A DNA stretch of 64,000 nt. It comes from Leptolinea sp. UBA5366. GTDB lineage: Bacteria > Chloroflexota > Anaerolineae > Anaerolineales > Anaerolineaceae. The stretch covers positions 88,229 to 152,228 of the forward strand of contig DHPK01000033.1 in assembly GCA_002407845.1 (NCBI GenBank), given 5' to 3'. Made by a program: the position numbers and the translations under genes. Of the stretch, positions 34,937 through 44,246 are shown one piece after another; within the stretch, counting starts at the first letter, position 1; each line of letters opens with the position of its first letter. The notes beneath the pieces are model-generated. The model was not told where the DNA came from. It ran no database searches and saw only the letters and a list, made by a program, of their open reading frames with translations.

Positions 34937-36556
34937 ATGAGAATTAGAAAAAGCTTCATCATTATTATCACTGTTCTTTTGAGCATATTTCTCCTTGCTT
35001 CATGCAACAAAAAGGCAGAACCGGCGGCAACAGCCCCCGAAAAAGCTGCTGAAACAACTGCAGAAACAGCTGGCGAAACGTCAGAAGAGATCAGCGCCGA
35101 GCCAAAGAAAGACACATTGGTTATCGCGCTGCCAAGCGAACCGGTAACCCTGCATCCCAGCACCGCTGCCGAACGGATTACCTACCTGCCTGTTCATGCG
35201 ATCCATGAAACACTGGTGACGGAAAACTACACCACCGGCGAGATTGAACCGCGGCTGGCAGAATCTTGGGAAATTTCTGAAGATGGTTTGAAATACACCT
35301 TCAAAATCCGCCAGGGTATCAAGTTCCATAACGGCGATCCGCTGACTGCTGATGATGTCGTTTACACACTGAATGAAATCAGCAGCAAAATCGTTGACGT
35401 TTATGGCTTGATCAAGAACGTCACGAAAGTTGACGAAAACACCGTCAGCTTTGAAATGGAATATCAGTTCTCCCCGATTCTTTATCTGCTTTCCAACACC
35501 CAGTCCTGCATCGTTGATCAGGAATACTACGAAAAAGATCCTGAAGGATATGGCCGCAACCCGAATGGAACCGGTCCTTTCAAGTTCAAGAGCTGGCTGA
35601 GCGGCGAAAACATCGTTTTGGAACGCAACGAAGATTATTGGAGAGGTCCCGCACCGCTGGCATCCATCACCTTCAAAGTCGTTCCTGAAGAAGCAACAAA
35701 ACTGATCGCGCTCGAATCGGGTGATATTGATGCTTATATTCAGGCATCTCTGACAAACAAGCCAATCGTTGAAGAGAATTCGGAATTGAAATGGATCGAA
35801 ACTTCAGCCGGACAGGTCTTCACGCTGGCATTCAACAATGGGACGCACTCAGACGGAACCAAGAGCGTGTTTGCTGACAACAAAGCCCTGCGCGAAGCGA
35901 TTGTTTTTGCGATCGATAAAAACGAAATCGTCTCATTGGCAATTGATGACGCAGCACCGCCGCTTTATACGCCATTCCCGACCTTTATTCAGAACTATCC
36001 TGCCAATTTCGAAGGCAACCTCTATAACGTCGAAAAAGCAAAAGAGAAGCTGATCGAAGCAGGTTATCCGGACGGGTTTAAATTCACAATGAAGACAACC
36101 TCACAACCGATCTATGCCAAACCGGCAGAAGCGATTCAGGGTCAGCTGGCGAAAATCGGAATCGAGATGGAATTGATTCAGATGGAACGCGGAACATATC
36201 TGCAAGAGGTTTACCAGAACTTTGATTACGATGCAACCATTTGGGCAGTTTCCTGCGATTATCCGGACATGGACTCAGGCGCTTACAAACGCTTCTATTC
36301 TGGAAACATTGCTCCGGGAAAGAACTACATGCAGATCAACGACCCGGCAATGGACGAAGCAATCATGATCAATCGCAGCTCGCAGGATCCTGCAGAGAAA
36401 GCTGCTCAGGTTCTGAAGGTCAGTGAAATTATTCGTGACGAAGTTTATGCACTGCCGTTGTATGCCTCACCGAACACAATGGCTGTCAGAAGCGATCTCA
36501 AAGGAGTCAATATCAATTACGGAATGATGATTGATTTTTATCTGTGGTCGAGATAA
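34937..36556 (+). CDS. Oligopeptide/dipeptide ABC transporter binding lipoprotein (DppA/OppA family)
   Basis: 539 aa. The lipobox L-L-A-S-C (Cys at about residue 22) marks a membrane-anchored lipoprotein, followed by a Glu/Ala/Thr-rich flexible linker of about 40 residues. The family-5 binding domain shows L-A-E-S-W-E-I-S-E-D-G-L-x-Y-T-F-K-I-R-Q-G near 100-120 and G-T-G-P-F-K-F near 200. It is the first gene of a complete importer operon. Start ATG with GAGGGTC upstream. The ligand is probably a peptide, given the peptidase gene at the end of the operon. Confidence 0.93.
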   Translation: MRIRKSFIIIITVLLSIFLLASCNKKAEPAATAPEKAAETTAETAGETSEEISAEPKKDTLVIALPSEPVTLHPSTAAERITYLPVHAIHETLVTENYTTGEIEPRLAESWEISEDGLKYTFKIRQGIKFHNGDPLTADDVVYTLNEISSKIVDVYGLIKNVTKVDENTVSFEMEYQFSPILYLLSNTQSCIVDQEYYEKDPEGYGRNPNGTGPFKFKSWLSGENIVLERNEDYWRGPAPLASITFKVVPEEATKLIALESGDIDAYIQASLTNKPIVEENSELKWIETSAGQVFTLAFNNGTHSDGTKSVFADNKALREAIVFAIDKNEIVSLAIDDAAPPLYTPFPTFIQNYPANFEGNLYNVEKAKEKLIEAGYPDGFKFTMKTTSQPIYAKPAEAIQGQLAKIGIEMELIQMERGTYLQEVYQNFDYDATIWAVSCDYPDMDSGAYKRFYSGNIAPGKNYMQINDPAMDEAIMINRSSQDPAEKAAQVLKVSEIIRDEVYALPLYASPNTMAVRSDLKGVNINYGMMIDFYLWSR

Positions 36557-36565
36557 TTCGAATGA

Positions 36566-36596
36566 AAATGGGGAGCGATGTCTTCGCTCCCCATTT
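36566..36596 (+). promoter_or_regulatory. Intercistronic stem-loop after the peptide-binding lipoprotein gene
   Basis: A perfect 13-bp stem (AAATGGGGAGCGA / TCGCTCCCCATTT) with a 5-nt loop, beginning 10 nt after the stop codon. A short T/C stretch follows. It probably protects the binding-protein message or terminates part of the transcripts before the permease genes. Confidence 0.8.
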
Positions 36597-36613
36597 CTCC
36601 CTATGGAGTGAGC

Positions 36614-37591
36614 ATGTTTAAATTTATTCTGAAGCGATTGCTGTTGATGATTCCGGTAATTATTGGGATTTCGTTCGTCATTTTTGCAATCGTAAGCCTT
36701 ACACCGGGTGACCCGGCACAATTGATTCTCGGCGCGGATGCAGATCCTGTTCTTCTGCAGGCAAAACGCGAGGAATTTGGACTCAATGACAATTTCTTCA
36801 TGCGGTATATCAAGTATATAACCGGCGTATTCCGCGGTGATTTTGGGAAATCCTACCGCACTGGGCTGCCCGTCCTCGGGGAACTCCTGCTGCGGCTGCC
36901 CCATACGACGATTATCGCCCTGGGAGGGATCGGCCTGTCCGTTGTTGTCGGGGTGCCGCTGGGGATGATCTCAGCGATCAAGCAATATAGCTTTATCGAT
37001 TATTTTGCAAGAACGTTGGCGCTGCTGCTGACTGCCATCCCTGTGTTTTGGCTTGGTTTATTGATGCTGCTCTTTTTTGTTTTGAAATTGAGGTGGTTCC
37101 CAGCCACCGGAACCGGCAGTTGGAGGAATTACGTCCTGCCTGTCGTTGCGCTGGCGGCGTCCGCTACTGCGACTCAGACGCGGACCACCCGCTCAGCAAT
37201 GCTGGAAGCCATCCGCCAGGATTATGTTCGCACTGCCCGCGCAAAAGGGATCAGCGAACCGAAGATTATGTTCAAACATGTGCTGAAAAATAGCATTCTA
37301 CCGGTGATCACGATCGCCGGTATGAACGTCGGCGTTCAAATGGGCGGAACAGTGGTCATTGAAAACGTCTTTAATATCCCAGGAATGGGAAACATGCTGA
37401 TCAATTCCGTCAGGGTGAAAGACATCCCGATGATTGTCAGTACGATTATCATGGTCGCTTTTTTCATCGGAGTGATGAACCTGATCGTTGATATTATCTA
37501 CACTTTTGTGGACCCCAGGTTGAAAACACAATATGTAACCGTCAAGAAAAAGAAGGATCAACCGTTGATTCCCGCGCAGGAAAAGATATGA
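36614..37591 (+). CDS. Peptide ABC transporter permease DppB-type
   Basis: 325 aa inner-membrane permease with six helices. The N-terminus M-F-K-F-I-L-K-R-L-L-L-M-I-P and the following T-P-G-D-P-A are hallmarks of DppB/OppB. The EAA loop is visible as R-T-A-R-A-K-G-I (about 210). The ATG at 36614 has GGAG at good spacing; an earlier in-frame start at 36578 would lie in the intercistronic hairpin. It overlaps the dppC start by 4 nt (ATGA). Confidence 0.94.
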   Translation: MFKFILKRLLLMIPVIIGISFVIFAIVSLTPGDPAQLILGADADPVLLQAKREEFGLNDNFFMRYIKYITGVFRGDFGKSYRTGLPVLGELLLRLPHTTIIALGGIGLSVVVGVPLGMISAIKQYSFIDYFARTLALLLTAIPVFWLGLLMLLFFVLKLRWFPATGTGSWRNYVLPVVALAASATATQTRTTRSAMLEAIRQDYVRTARAKGISEPKIMFKHVLKNSILPVITIAGMNVGVQMGGTVVIENVFNIPGMGNMLINSVRVKDIPMIVSTIIMVAFFIGVMNLIVDIIYTFVDPRLKTQYVTVKKKKDQPLIPAQEKI

Positions 37592-38451
37592 GTAACGTAA
37601 AGAGACGCAGTCAATTTTCTTCTGTACTCCATCGATTTGCCAAAAATAAACTGGCAGTCGTGGGAGTTATCATTTTTTTCGTCATGGCTTTTGGAGCGCT
37701 GACAGCTGATATTTTTTTCGATTATAAATTACAGGCTCTTGACCAGAACGCGAAAGACAAATTCCTGCCCCCCTCGCGGGAACACATTTTCGGCACAGAT
37801 CATTACGGACGCGACCTGTTTGTGAGAATTGTTTATGGCGGCCGGATCTCCTTGATTGTTGGCTTTTTCACTGCGGGATTTGGGCTGATATTCGGCACGA
37901 TTATTGGCGCCAGCGCCGGCTATTTCGGCGGGAAAGTTGACAATATTCTGATGCGAATCATGGATATTTTCCTCGCGATTCCCGCTATGCTTCTGGCAAT
38001 ATGTATTGTCGCCGCGCTTGGAGGCGGTCTTTTCAACCTGCTCTTGGCTAATGGCATCGCCAACGTCCCGCGCTACTCAAGAATCGTCAGAGGGCACGTG
38101 ATGGGGCTGAAAAATTCAGAGTTCATTGAAGCTGCCCGTGCCAGCGGCGCGAATGATAAGCGGATTATTTTCAAGCACATCATTCCCAACGCCCTTGGAC
38201 AGCTGATCGTTCAGGCGACGCTGACGATGGCAATGGCGATTCTTTCGGTTGCCTCGCTGAGCTTTGTCGGGCTGGGGATCAATCCACCGACACCGGAATG
38301 GGGCTCAATGCTCTCCACCGGGAAAGAATTTATGCGCACCCACCCCAATCAGATCGTGATCCCGGGGCTGGCAATTATGATGGCGGTCCTGTCTTTCAAC
38401 CTTATTGGAGATGGATTAAGGGATGCGCTTGATCCTCGTCTGAAGAATTAA
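37588..38451 (+). CDS. Peptide ABC transporter permease DppC-type
   Basis: 287 aa permease. An N-terminal cytoplasmic stretch and first helix precede the F-G-T-D-H-Y-G-R-D motif (about 70-78) conserved in DppC/OppC. The EAA loop reads E-A-A-R-A-S-G-A (about 182). The C-terminal L-G-D-G-L-R-D-A-L-D-P-R appears here as I-G-D-G-L-R-D-A-L-D-P-R. It overlaps the next gene by one base (TAATG). Confidence 0.94.
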   Translation: MSNVKRRSQFSSVLHRFAKNKLAVVGVIIFFVMAFGALTADIFFDYKLQALDQNAKDKFLPPSREHIFGTDHYGRDLFVRIVYGGRISLIVGFFTAGFGLIFGTIIGASAGYFGGKVDNILMRIMDIFLAIPAMLLAICIVAALGGGLFNLLLANGIANVPRYSRIVRGHVMGLKNSEFIEAARASGANDKRIIFKHIIPNALGQLIVQATLTMAMAILSVASLSFVGLGINPPTPEWGSMLSTGKEFMRTHPNQIVIPGLAIMMAVLSFNLIGDGLRDALDPRLKN

Positions 38452-39452
38452 TGATGCCCATGGAAAATCCACTCTTAATTATTAAAGACCTGCATGTGTC
38501 TTATAAAACCGATGACGGCGTAATTTACGCGATCAACGGTCTTGATCTTGTCTTGAACAAAGGAGAGACTTTGGGACTGGTTGGCGAAACCGGTGCAGGC
38601 AAGACAACGACAGCGTTATCGATCTTAAAACTGCTGCCGGAGAGAATCGGCAGCATCGATTCAGGCACGATCCAGTTTCATGACGAGCGGCTTGACAATG
38701 CGCCGGAAGCGAAGATGCGGCTCATCCGCGGCAGTCAGATTTCGATGATTTTTCAGGATCCAATGACCTGCCTCAACCCGGTGCTGACGATCGGAGATCA
38801 GATTGCCGAAGTCCTCGAAAGCCACTGCCCGCCCGGAACGAAGGCAGCCGAAATTCAGCGTAAAGTTGATGAGATCATGACGATGGTTGGACTTCCGCCG
38901 GACAGAAAAGAAGAATATCCGCACCAGTTTTCTGGCGGGATGAAGCAGCGGGTCGACATCGCGATTGCGCTCGCCTGCGAGCCTGAATTGCTTTTGGCTG
39001 ATGAGCCGACCACGGCGCTGGATGTCACCATTCAGGCGCAGGTGCTGGATCTGATGCGCGGACTGAAAGACAAGCTGGGTACCTCCATGCTCCTGATCAC
39101 GCATGATTTGGGCGTGGTGGCAGAGACCTGCGACCGGGTGGCAATCATTTATGCCGGCGAGATCATCGAGACCGGCGAGGTTGACGACATTTTTTATCTG
39201 GAAGACCATCACCCTTACACAAAAGGGCTTTTTGGATCGATTCCGAGCATGAACGAAAAGATGAAGCGGCTGAACCCGATTGCCGGGCTAATGCCGGATC
39301 CGTCGATCAAATACGTCGGGTGTCCTTTTGCTGACCGATGTCCGCACAAGATGGCAATCTGTGAGACACAAAAGCCTCAGCCGGTTGTGACCAACGGGCA
39401 CATGATAAAATGCCATCTTTTCTCATCGAAGCCTGCCGGGGACAATAAATGA
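38451..39452 (+). CDS. Peptide ABC transporter ATPase DppD-type
   Basis: 333 aa cytoplasmic ATPase. Walker A is G-E-T-G-A-G-K-T-T (about 43-51), the signature is F-S-G-G-M-K-Q-R (about 161-168) and Walker B is L-L-L-A-D-E-P-T-T (about 181). The C-terminal C-P-F-A-D-R-C-P with further cysteines is the oligopeptide-transporter extension that often carries an iron-sulfur cluster. Start codons at 38451, 38454 and 38460 are all possible. Confidence 0.94.
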   Translation: MMPMENPLLIIKDLHVSYKTDDGVIYAINGLDLVLNKGETLGLVGETGAGKTTTALSILKLLPERIGSIDSGTIQFHDERLDNAPEAKMRLIRGSQISMIFQDPMTCLNPVLTIGDQIAEVLESHCPPGTKAAEIQRKVDEIMTMVGLPPDRKEEYPHQFSGGMKQRVDIAIALACEPELLLADEPTTALDVTIQAQVLDLMRGLKDKLGTSMLLITHDLGVVAETCDRVAIIYAGEIIETGEVDDIFYLEDHHPYTKGLFGSIPSMNEKMKRLNPIAGLMPDPSIKYVGCPFADRCPHKMAICETQKPQPVVTNGHMIKCHLFSSKPAGDNK

Positions 39453-40414
39453 TGAATACACCAATGATTGAAGTAAAAAACCTGAAAAAATATTTTCGGA
39501 CACCGCGCGGAAATTTGTATGCTGTCGATGATGTTTCTTTCACGATTGAACGTGGGATGACCTTGGGTGTCGTTGGCGAGTCAGGCTGCGGGAAATCAAC
39601 GCTCGGCAGAGTGCTGCTGCGGCTGCTGCCCCACACGTCTGGTCAGTTTCTGTTTGACGGGACGGACGTTTTGCAGCTTGACATCGAAGAGATGAAGGAA
39701 CTCAGGAAGAAGATTCAAATCATCTTCCAGGATCCTTACGGGTCGCTGAACCCGCGCTTTACCACTAGCCAAAGTATCGAAGAACCGTTGGAAATCCTGA
39801 TGCCCGAGCTGGATGCGAATCAGCGCAACGCCCGGATAATGGAACTGATGGACACGGTCGGTCTCGCGTCACGCTTCGTCAATGCTTATCCTCATGAACT
39901 GGATGGCGGCAGACGCCAACGCATCGGCGTGGCACGCGCTCTGGCTGTCAACCCGGAATTCATCGTCTGCGATGAGCCGGTGTCCGCGCTGGATGTCTCA
40001 ATCCAGGCACAAATTCTTAACCTGGTGATGGATTTGCAGGAAAAGATGAATCTTTCCTATATGTTCATCACGCATGACTTGAGCGTGGTCAAGCATATCA
40101 GCGATGAAATCCTGGTGATGTATTTGGGACAGTGCATTGAAAAGGCGCCGACGGAAAAATTATTCTCGAAGCCGATGCACCCCTATACTCAGGCATTGAT
40201 TTCATCCATCCCATTGCCGGACCCAAGAAAACAAAATCGGGAACGCCACATTATTATGGGCGAAGTCAAGAGTCCGATTGAACCGCAGCCGGGCTGCCGG
40301 TTTGCACCGCGCTGCCCTCATAAGATTGATAAATGTGTCGGGAAGAATATTCCGCTGCTGGAAGTCGAGCAAGACCATTTATTATCCTGTGTAGTTTTCG
40401 GCAGAGAGGAATAA
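39449..40414 (+). CDS. Peptide ABC transporter ATPase DppF-type
   Basis: 321 aa partner of DppD. Walker A is G-E-S-G-C-G-K-S-T (about 43-51) and Walker B is F-I-V-C-D-E-P-V-S (about 171-179). The signature region reads [10 protein letters not shown] instead of S-G-G-Q-x-Q-R: the usual Ser is Asp and Gln is Arg. The C-terminal C-R-F-A-P-R-C-P Cys cluster is intact. The gene overlaps dppD by 4 nt. With one canonical and one altered signature, the pair may have one dominant ATPase site. Confidence 0.93.
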   Translation: MMNTPMIEVKNLKKYFRTPRGNLYAVDDVSFTIERGMTLGVVGESGCGKSTLGRVLLRLLPHTSGQFLFDGTDVLQLDIEEMKELRKKIQIIFQDPYGSLNPRFTTSQSIEEPLEILMPELDANQRNARIMELMDTVGLASRFVNAYPHELDGGRRQRIGVARALAVNPEFIVCDEPVSALDVSIQAQILNLVMDLQEKMNLSYMFITHDLSVVKHISDEILVMYLGQCIEKAPTEKLFSKPMHPYTQALISSIPLPDPRKQNRERHIIMGEVKSPIEPQPGCRFAPRCPHKIDKCVGKNIPLLEVEQDHLLSCVVFGREE

Positions 40415-40427
40415 CGCACTTCAGACC

Positions 40428-40476
40428 AATACAGGAAATCGACAGGTTTTGAACAGGTTGATTTCCTGTATTTTAT
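40428..40476 (+). terminator. Terminator-like hairpin after the peptide importer genes
   Basis: AATACAGGAAATC and GATTTCCTGTATT form a 13-bp stem with a 19-nt loop, followed by TTATTT. It separates dppF from the peptidase gene, which may have its own promoter or depend on read-through. Confidence 0.75.
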
Positions 40477-40534
40477 TTAGACCAAATCACAAAAAATCGA
40501 TTCATGAAAATGAACGATCAACGAGGATATAAAA

Positions 40535-42460
40535 ATGCAGTCACCGAGACATACAATCGATTTTGACAGTTTTTACGGAATTCATTATCTGAGCAATCCT
40601 TCTTTCAGTCCGGATGGAAAAACAATCGCGTTTATTGTAAAAAAAGCCACTGACAGCGATGGATACGACAGCGATGTTTACCTTTACAGAAATGACCGGA
40701 CTGAGAAACTTCCTGTGATGGGGAATGTTCGAAATTATTGCTGGGCGCAAGAGGACAGAATTGTTGTTTCAATTCCGTCTGGCGCTGAATGGGAAAGCGC
40801 TTTTGAAGAAATTGACATTCACTCAGGAAAAACGATCCAATCGTTTCGCGTCCCGCTGAAAGATGCCTCATTGTCACGGGTCGGAACAGATAAATATCTC
40901 GTGCTCGGAAGAAGCAGCCATTATGAACCGCGGGCGGATGAAATCCCCAACCGGGTGACAACGCTCACAGAAATTCCTTATTGGGGCGAATTCGGATTAG
41001 GGTATACCTCTCAGACACGCAAGCAGCTCGGTGTTTTCAATGCAGCTGCCAATGAATGGAAACCGATCACGCCCAAGCTGTATGAGGTAGTGAATTTTGA
41101 AATCGCTGACGGACTTGTTTCAATTGTCGGTATGGAATATGACACCAAAGGCACGCGTTTATATTCCCTTTACATTTACAACCTTGAAACCGAAAAGCTC
41201 GAATCGCTGATCCCTCAGGATCAGATGCACATCTTCCGCTCTGCTCCGTTTGGGAAGGAAATCGTTTTCTGCGGAAATGAAGCCTCGCCGTTTGAACCGA
41301 AGCGTGAGGATAAAGATTTTTACCGATTCTCCTTGGAAAACGGGAAATTTGAACGGTTTTTTGAATACGAACATTCTGTGGGCGAGAAAAATGTCTCAAC
41401 GGATTCCGCACTTGGCGCCGGCAGGATGAGCAAGCGCTATCTTGACCGCTGGTATTTCTTGTCAACGCGTTTTGATGAGATCGGCTTGTATTCAATCAGC
41501 CTAAAAGGTGATTTCCGAGAAGAAGTGAAAAACGGCGGGGCAGTTTTGAGTTTCGATATCCACGAGCAGGGCATCGTAACCTGCTCGATGATCGGACAGC
41601 GTCCGGCTGAGCTTTACCTGAACGGCGAAAGAATTACGCACTTTAATGATGAATGGGTTGCGGCAAACCATTTGCTTGGGACAGAATATAACGAAGTTAT
41701 CACCAGCGACGGATATGACATCCATGGCTGGGTGATGAAACCGCAGAACTATGAACCCGGGAAGAAATATCCAGCGATCCTTCACATCCACGGCGGTCCG
41801 CCAATTATCTTTTCGGACATCCTTTTTTATGAGCACCAGCTTTGGACGGCAAAAGGCTACTTTGTGATCTTCTGCAACCCAAGAGGCAGCGATGGGCGCG
41901 GGTTCGAATTTCGAAATTTGACTGGGAAATACGGCGATTGGGATTATCGCAGTATCATGGACTATCTGGACGGCGTGCTGCCGCGCTACCCCGACATTGA
42001 CCCCAATCGGCTGGGCGTCACTGGCGGCAGCTATGGCGGATATATGACTAACTGGATTGTCGGTCAGACCAACCGTTTCGCAGCGGCGGTCAGCCAACGG
42101 TCGATTTCGAATTGGATTACTTTCGAATATACCGCGATCCGCGGTTATTATCACAGCGTCTATAAGCATGGCACGACTGCCGGTGAAAATCCTGACCTGC
42201 TTTACGATTGCTCCCCTCTGAAATATGCTGAACGCTGCACAACACCGACGCTGATCATCCATTCAGATAACGACCATGTCTGCTGGCTGGGGGAAGGGCT
42301 GATGATGTTTGCGGCACTTAAGACAGCTGGCTGTCCGTCAAAAATGTGCATTTTTCACGGAGAAGACCATGAACTGTCGCGGTCAGGAAAACCTCTCAAC
42401 CGCATTCGCAGAATGCAGGAGATTGTCGAGTGGTTTGACCAGTACTTAAAACCTGAATAA
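40535..42460 (+). CDS. S9-family (prolyl oligopeptidase-like) peptidase
   Basis: 641 aa, cytoplasmic (no signal peptide). The first 370 residues form a beta-propeller-like domain that filters peptides. The C-terminal alpha/beta-hydrolase domain has G-G-S-Y-G-G with the nucleophile at about Ser499, the Asp of S-D-N-D-H-V at about 580, and the His of E-D-H-E-L-S at about 612. Similar to acylaminoacyl-peptidases that degrade short peptides. It follows the Dpp-type importer on the same strand, so it probably digests the imported peptides. Confidence 0.92.
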   Translation: MQSPRHTIDFDSFYGIHYLSNPSFSPDGKTIAFIVKKATDSDGYDSDVYLYRNDRTEKLPVMGNVRNYCWAQEDRIVVSIPSGAEWESAFEEIDIHSGKTIQSFRVPLKDASLSRVGTDKYLVLGRSSHYEPRADEIPNRVTTLTEIPYWGEFGLGYTSQTRKQLGVFNAAANEWKPITPKLYEVVNFEIADGLVSIVGMEYDTKGTRLYSLYIYNLETEKLESLIPQDQMHIFRSAPFGKEIVFCGNEASPFEPKREDKDFYRFSLENGKFERFFEYEHSVGEKNVSTDSALGAGRMSKRYLDRWYFLSTRFDEIGLYSISLKGDFREEVKNGGAVLSFDIHEQGIVTCSMIGQRPAELYLNGERITHFNDEWVAANHLLGTEYNEVITSDGYDIHGWVMKPQNYEPGKKYPAILHIHGGPPIIFSDILFYEHQLWTAKGYFVIFCNPRGSDGRGFEFRNLTGKYGDWDYRSIMDYLDGVLPRYPDIDPNRLGVTGGSYGGYMTNWIVGQTNRFAAAVSQRSISNWITFEYTAIRGYYHSVYKHGTTAGENPDLLYDCSPLKYAERCTTPTLIIHSDNDHVCWLGEGLMMFAALKTAGCPSKMCIFHGEDHELSRSGKPLNRIRRMQEIVEWFDQYLKPE

Positions 42461-42487
42461 TAAACAGCGGCTTAATCGGGATAAATG

Positions 42488-42521
42488 AAGGGCGGGTTGA
42501 ATAACTCAAACCGCCCTTTTC
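42488..42521 (+). terminator. Intrinsic terminator of the S9 peptidase gene
   Basis: AAGGGCGG pairs with CCGCCCTT and continues as TTGA/TCAA after one mismatch, with TTTT downstream. A-rich flanking sequence could serve the convergent gene too. Confidence 0.85.
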
Positions 42522-42540
42522 ACTATTTAAAAGATTTCGA

Positions 42541-43401
42541 TTATTGAACGATGAAATCGATCTTGCCCAAATCTCCGGCAGTGAATGCATAAGTACCGGG
42601 TTTTCCCGGAACCATGGCACCCATCGCACCTGAAATTAAAACATCGCCTTCTTTCAGTGTCCACCCGCGGGCTGTCATGTTGTTGACCAGCCATAAAACT
42701 GTCTCCCACTGATCGCCGAGCGTGTCCGACCCTTTCCCGCGCAGAATTTCTTCGCCGTCCAACGTCAGGACTGCATCAATTGCGTTCAGATCAGGGGCGT
42801 CTGCTAAGGGGGTTTTCTCTCCGATAATGTAGGAATCAGAGGCGACCGCCGTCGCATTCAGGTCAACAGCGCGCAGTTTTGCCATGTCTGAGAATGACAG
42901 ATCAGGAAGCTCAACTGCTGGTGCTACTGCTGCGATCATTGCTTTCAGATCATCCACATTCGCAATCGGACCGGTCAGCGGTTCTTTCAAGATGTACGCA
43001 ATTTCAATTTCGAGCATCAAATTCCGATAATCCGCTTTGTTCACGACAACCGCTTCACCGGTGTATTCATTTGCACCGCTGGCGAGCAGGATTCCTGCGA
43101 GCGCTTCAGTCGAGCCAAACTTCTCCATCAACGCCTGCGCGGTCAGTCCCGCCTTGAAACCAGAGGGAGCTGCTCCGTCAAGCACCAGCTTGCTGTAGGC
43201 TGATTGAATCTGATAGGATTCTTCCAGCGTCAGGTCTGGCTTTTCTTCAGTGATCAGCGGGAACGGTTTGCCAGCCTGAGCTGCGTCATAGAGCTTCTGC
43301 GCCATGGCGTCCCAATCAGATTGAGCCAAAACGGTGCCTGCGGTCAGAACCAGAAGCAGTAGGACAGAACCTAAAAACAATACACGATTAAATCGTTTCA
43401 T
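42541..43401 (-). CDS. Exported MhpD/FAH-superfamily hydratase-like protein
   Basis: 286 aa from the ATG at 43401, which has AAGGAAGG upstream; a longer frame to 43533 has no ribosome-binding site. The N-terminus is a clear signal peptide (M-K-R-F-N-R, about 16 hydrophobic residues, V-L-A-Q cleavage). The rest matches 2-keto-4-pentenoate hydratases: Y-x-I-Q near 75, a G-F-K-A-G-L-T segment near 95, a metal-binding E-I-E-I-A-Y-I region near 150, and a C-terminal G-D-V-L-I-S-G-A-M. MhpD-like enzymes normally act in the cytoplasm, so secretion is odd. Substrate unknown. Confidence 0.82.
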   Translation of the reverse strand: MKRFNRVLFLGSVLLLLVLTAGTVLAQSDWDAMAQKLYDAAQAGKPFPLITEEKPDLTLEESYQIQSAYSKLVLDGAAPSGFKAGLTAQALMEKFGSTEALAGILLASGANEYTGEAVVVNKADYRNLMLEIEIAYILKEPLTGPIANVDDLKAMIAAVAPAVELPDLSFSDMAKLRAVDLNATAVASDSYIIGEKTPLADAPDLNAIDAVLTLDGEEILRGKGSDTLGDQWETVLWLVNNMTARGWTLKEGDVLISGAMGAMVPGKPGTYAFTAGDLGKIDFIVQ

Positions 43402-43470
43402 AATAGCCTTCCTTTCAAATATTGGCTTGATTAAATTGAATGCATTTTCATGCAAAACGGATCTATTAAT

Positions 43471-43476
43471 ATTATA
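43471..43476 (-). promoter_or_regulatory. -10 element for the exported hydratase-like gene
   Basis: TATAAT on the minus strand, about 70 bp upstream of the start. A TTGTCA-like -35 lies 19 bp further upstream and overlaps the -35 of the divergent promoter. Confidence 0.4.
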
Positions 43477-43494
43477 CGAGCAATTGTGATTATT

Positions 43495-43523
43495 TTGACA
43501 AAAAAGATCAGGGAAGATATTAT
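43495..43523 (+). promoter_or_regulatory. Sigma-70 promoter of the HD-domain gene
   Basis: Consensus TTGACA is separated by 17 bp from TATTAT, about 65 bp upstream of the GTG start at 43588. Confidence 0.7.
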
Positions 43524-43587
43524 AACTAGACAACCCGTAACATCAGGTAGAATTCAGACCCGTTAAATTTTGCTTTCAGGACTTGCT

Positions 43588-44196
43588 GTGAATATTCAAA
43601 CTGGAATTCTTATCGATCTGCTCCGCAATAACCAGTGGCTTCAACAATGCGAAGAAGTCAGTGGTCTGGTTCCGACCGGCTATTGGCAGCAGTTCACGGC
43701 TGCCTATCATTCCCTCAATCGAAAGGCTCTTTTCATCAGCCGCGTTCATGGAGTAGACCATGTTGAACGAGTGATGCTGTTTGGCACTCTGCTCGCGCAC
43801 GGCTGCGGACTTTCAGAGGAGGATGTCGATTTGCTGCTGCAGGTTTGCAGCTATCACGATGTCGGGCGGGTGAACGATGGCTTTGATTTGGTGCATGGGT
43901 TCCGGGCGTCGCTGCGGCTGGCAAAGCTGACCAAGCTTGAGGGGGAAAACCTGATCATCGCGCGGGCAATCACCCATGCGCACTCGATTCCTGATCGCGA
44001 AATGGAAACAGTTGTGAACAGTTATCAGGTTGCCGATGTGGAGCGCTGCCTGACGCTTGGGCGGATTTTCAAAGATGCTGACGGGTTGGATCGCGTCCGC
44101 ATCCGGGATCTGGATCCGGCTTTCATGCGAACTGAACCTGCAAAACGTCTGACCGCGTTCTCTGAAAAAATCTGGCAGCTTTATTGTGAACCTTAG
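43588..44196 (+). CDS. HD-domain phosphohydrolase
   Basis: 202 aa from the GTG at 43588, which has AGGA at suitable spacing; a TTG at 43570 lacks one. The HD superfamily metal ligands are seen as H-G-V-D-H-V-E-R near residue 57 and the core Y-H-D-V-G-R near 90. A further H-A-H-S-I-P (about 131) and K-D-A-D-G-L-D-R (about 161) complete the metal site. Such proteins hydrolyse nucleotides or other phosphate esters. No partner domain identifies the substrate. Confidence 0.85.
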   Translation: MNIQTGILIDLLRNNQWLQQCEEVSGLVPTGYWQQFTAAYHSLNRKALFISRVHGVDHVERVMLFGTLLAHGCGLSEEDVDLLLQVCSYHDVGRVNDGFDLVHGFRASLRLAKLTKLEGENLIIARAITHAHSIPDREMETVVNSYQVADVERCLTLGRIFKDADGLDRVRIRDLDPAFMRTEPAKRLTAFSEKIWQLYCEP

Positions 44197-44246
44197 GGGA
44201 GTTGATGTCCGTTTTTTGACGAGGCTCTGCCGGTAAACATCACACG

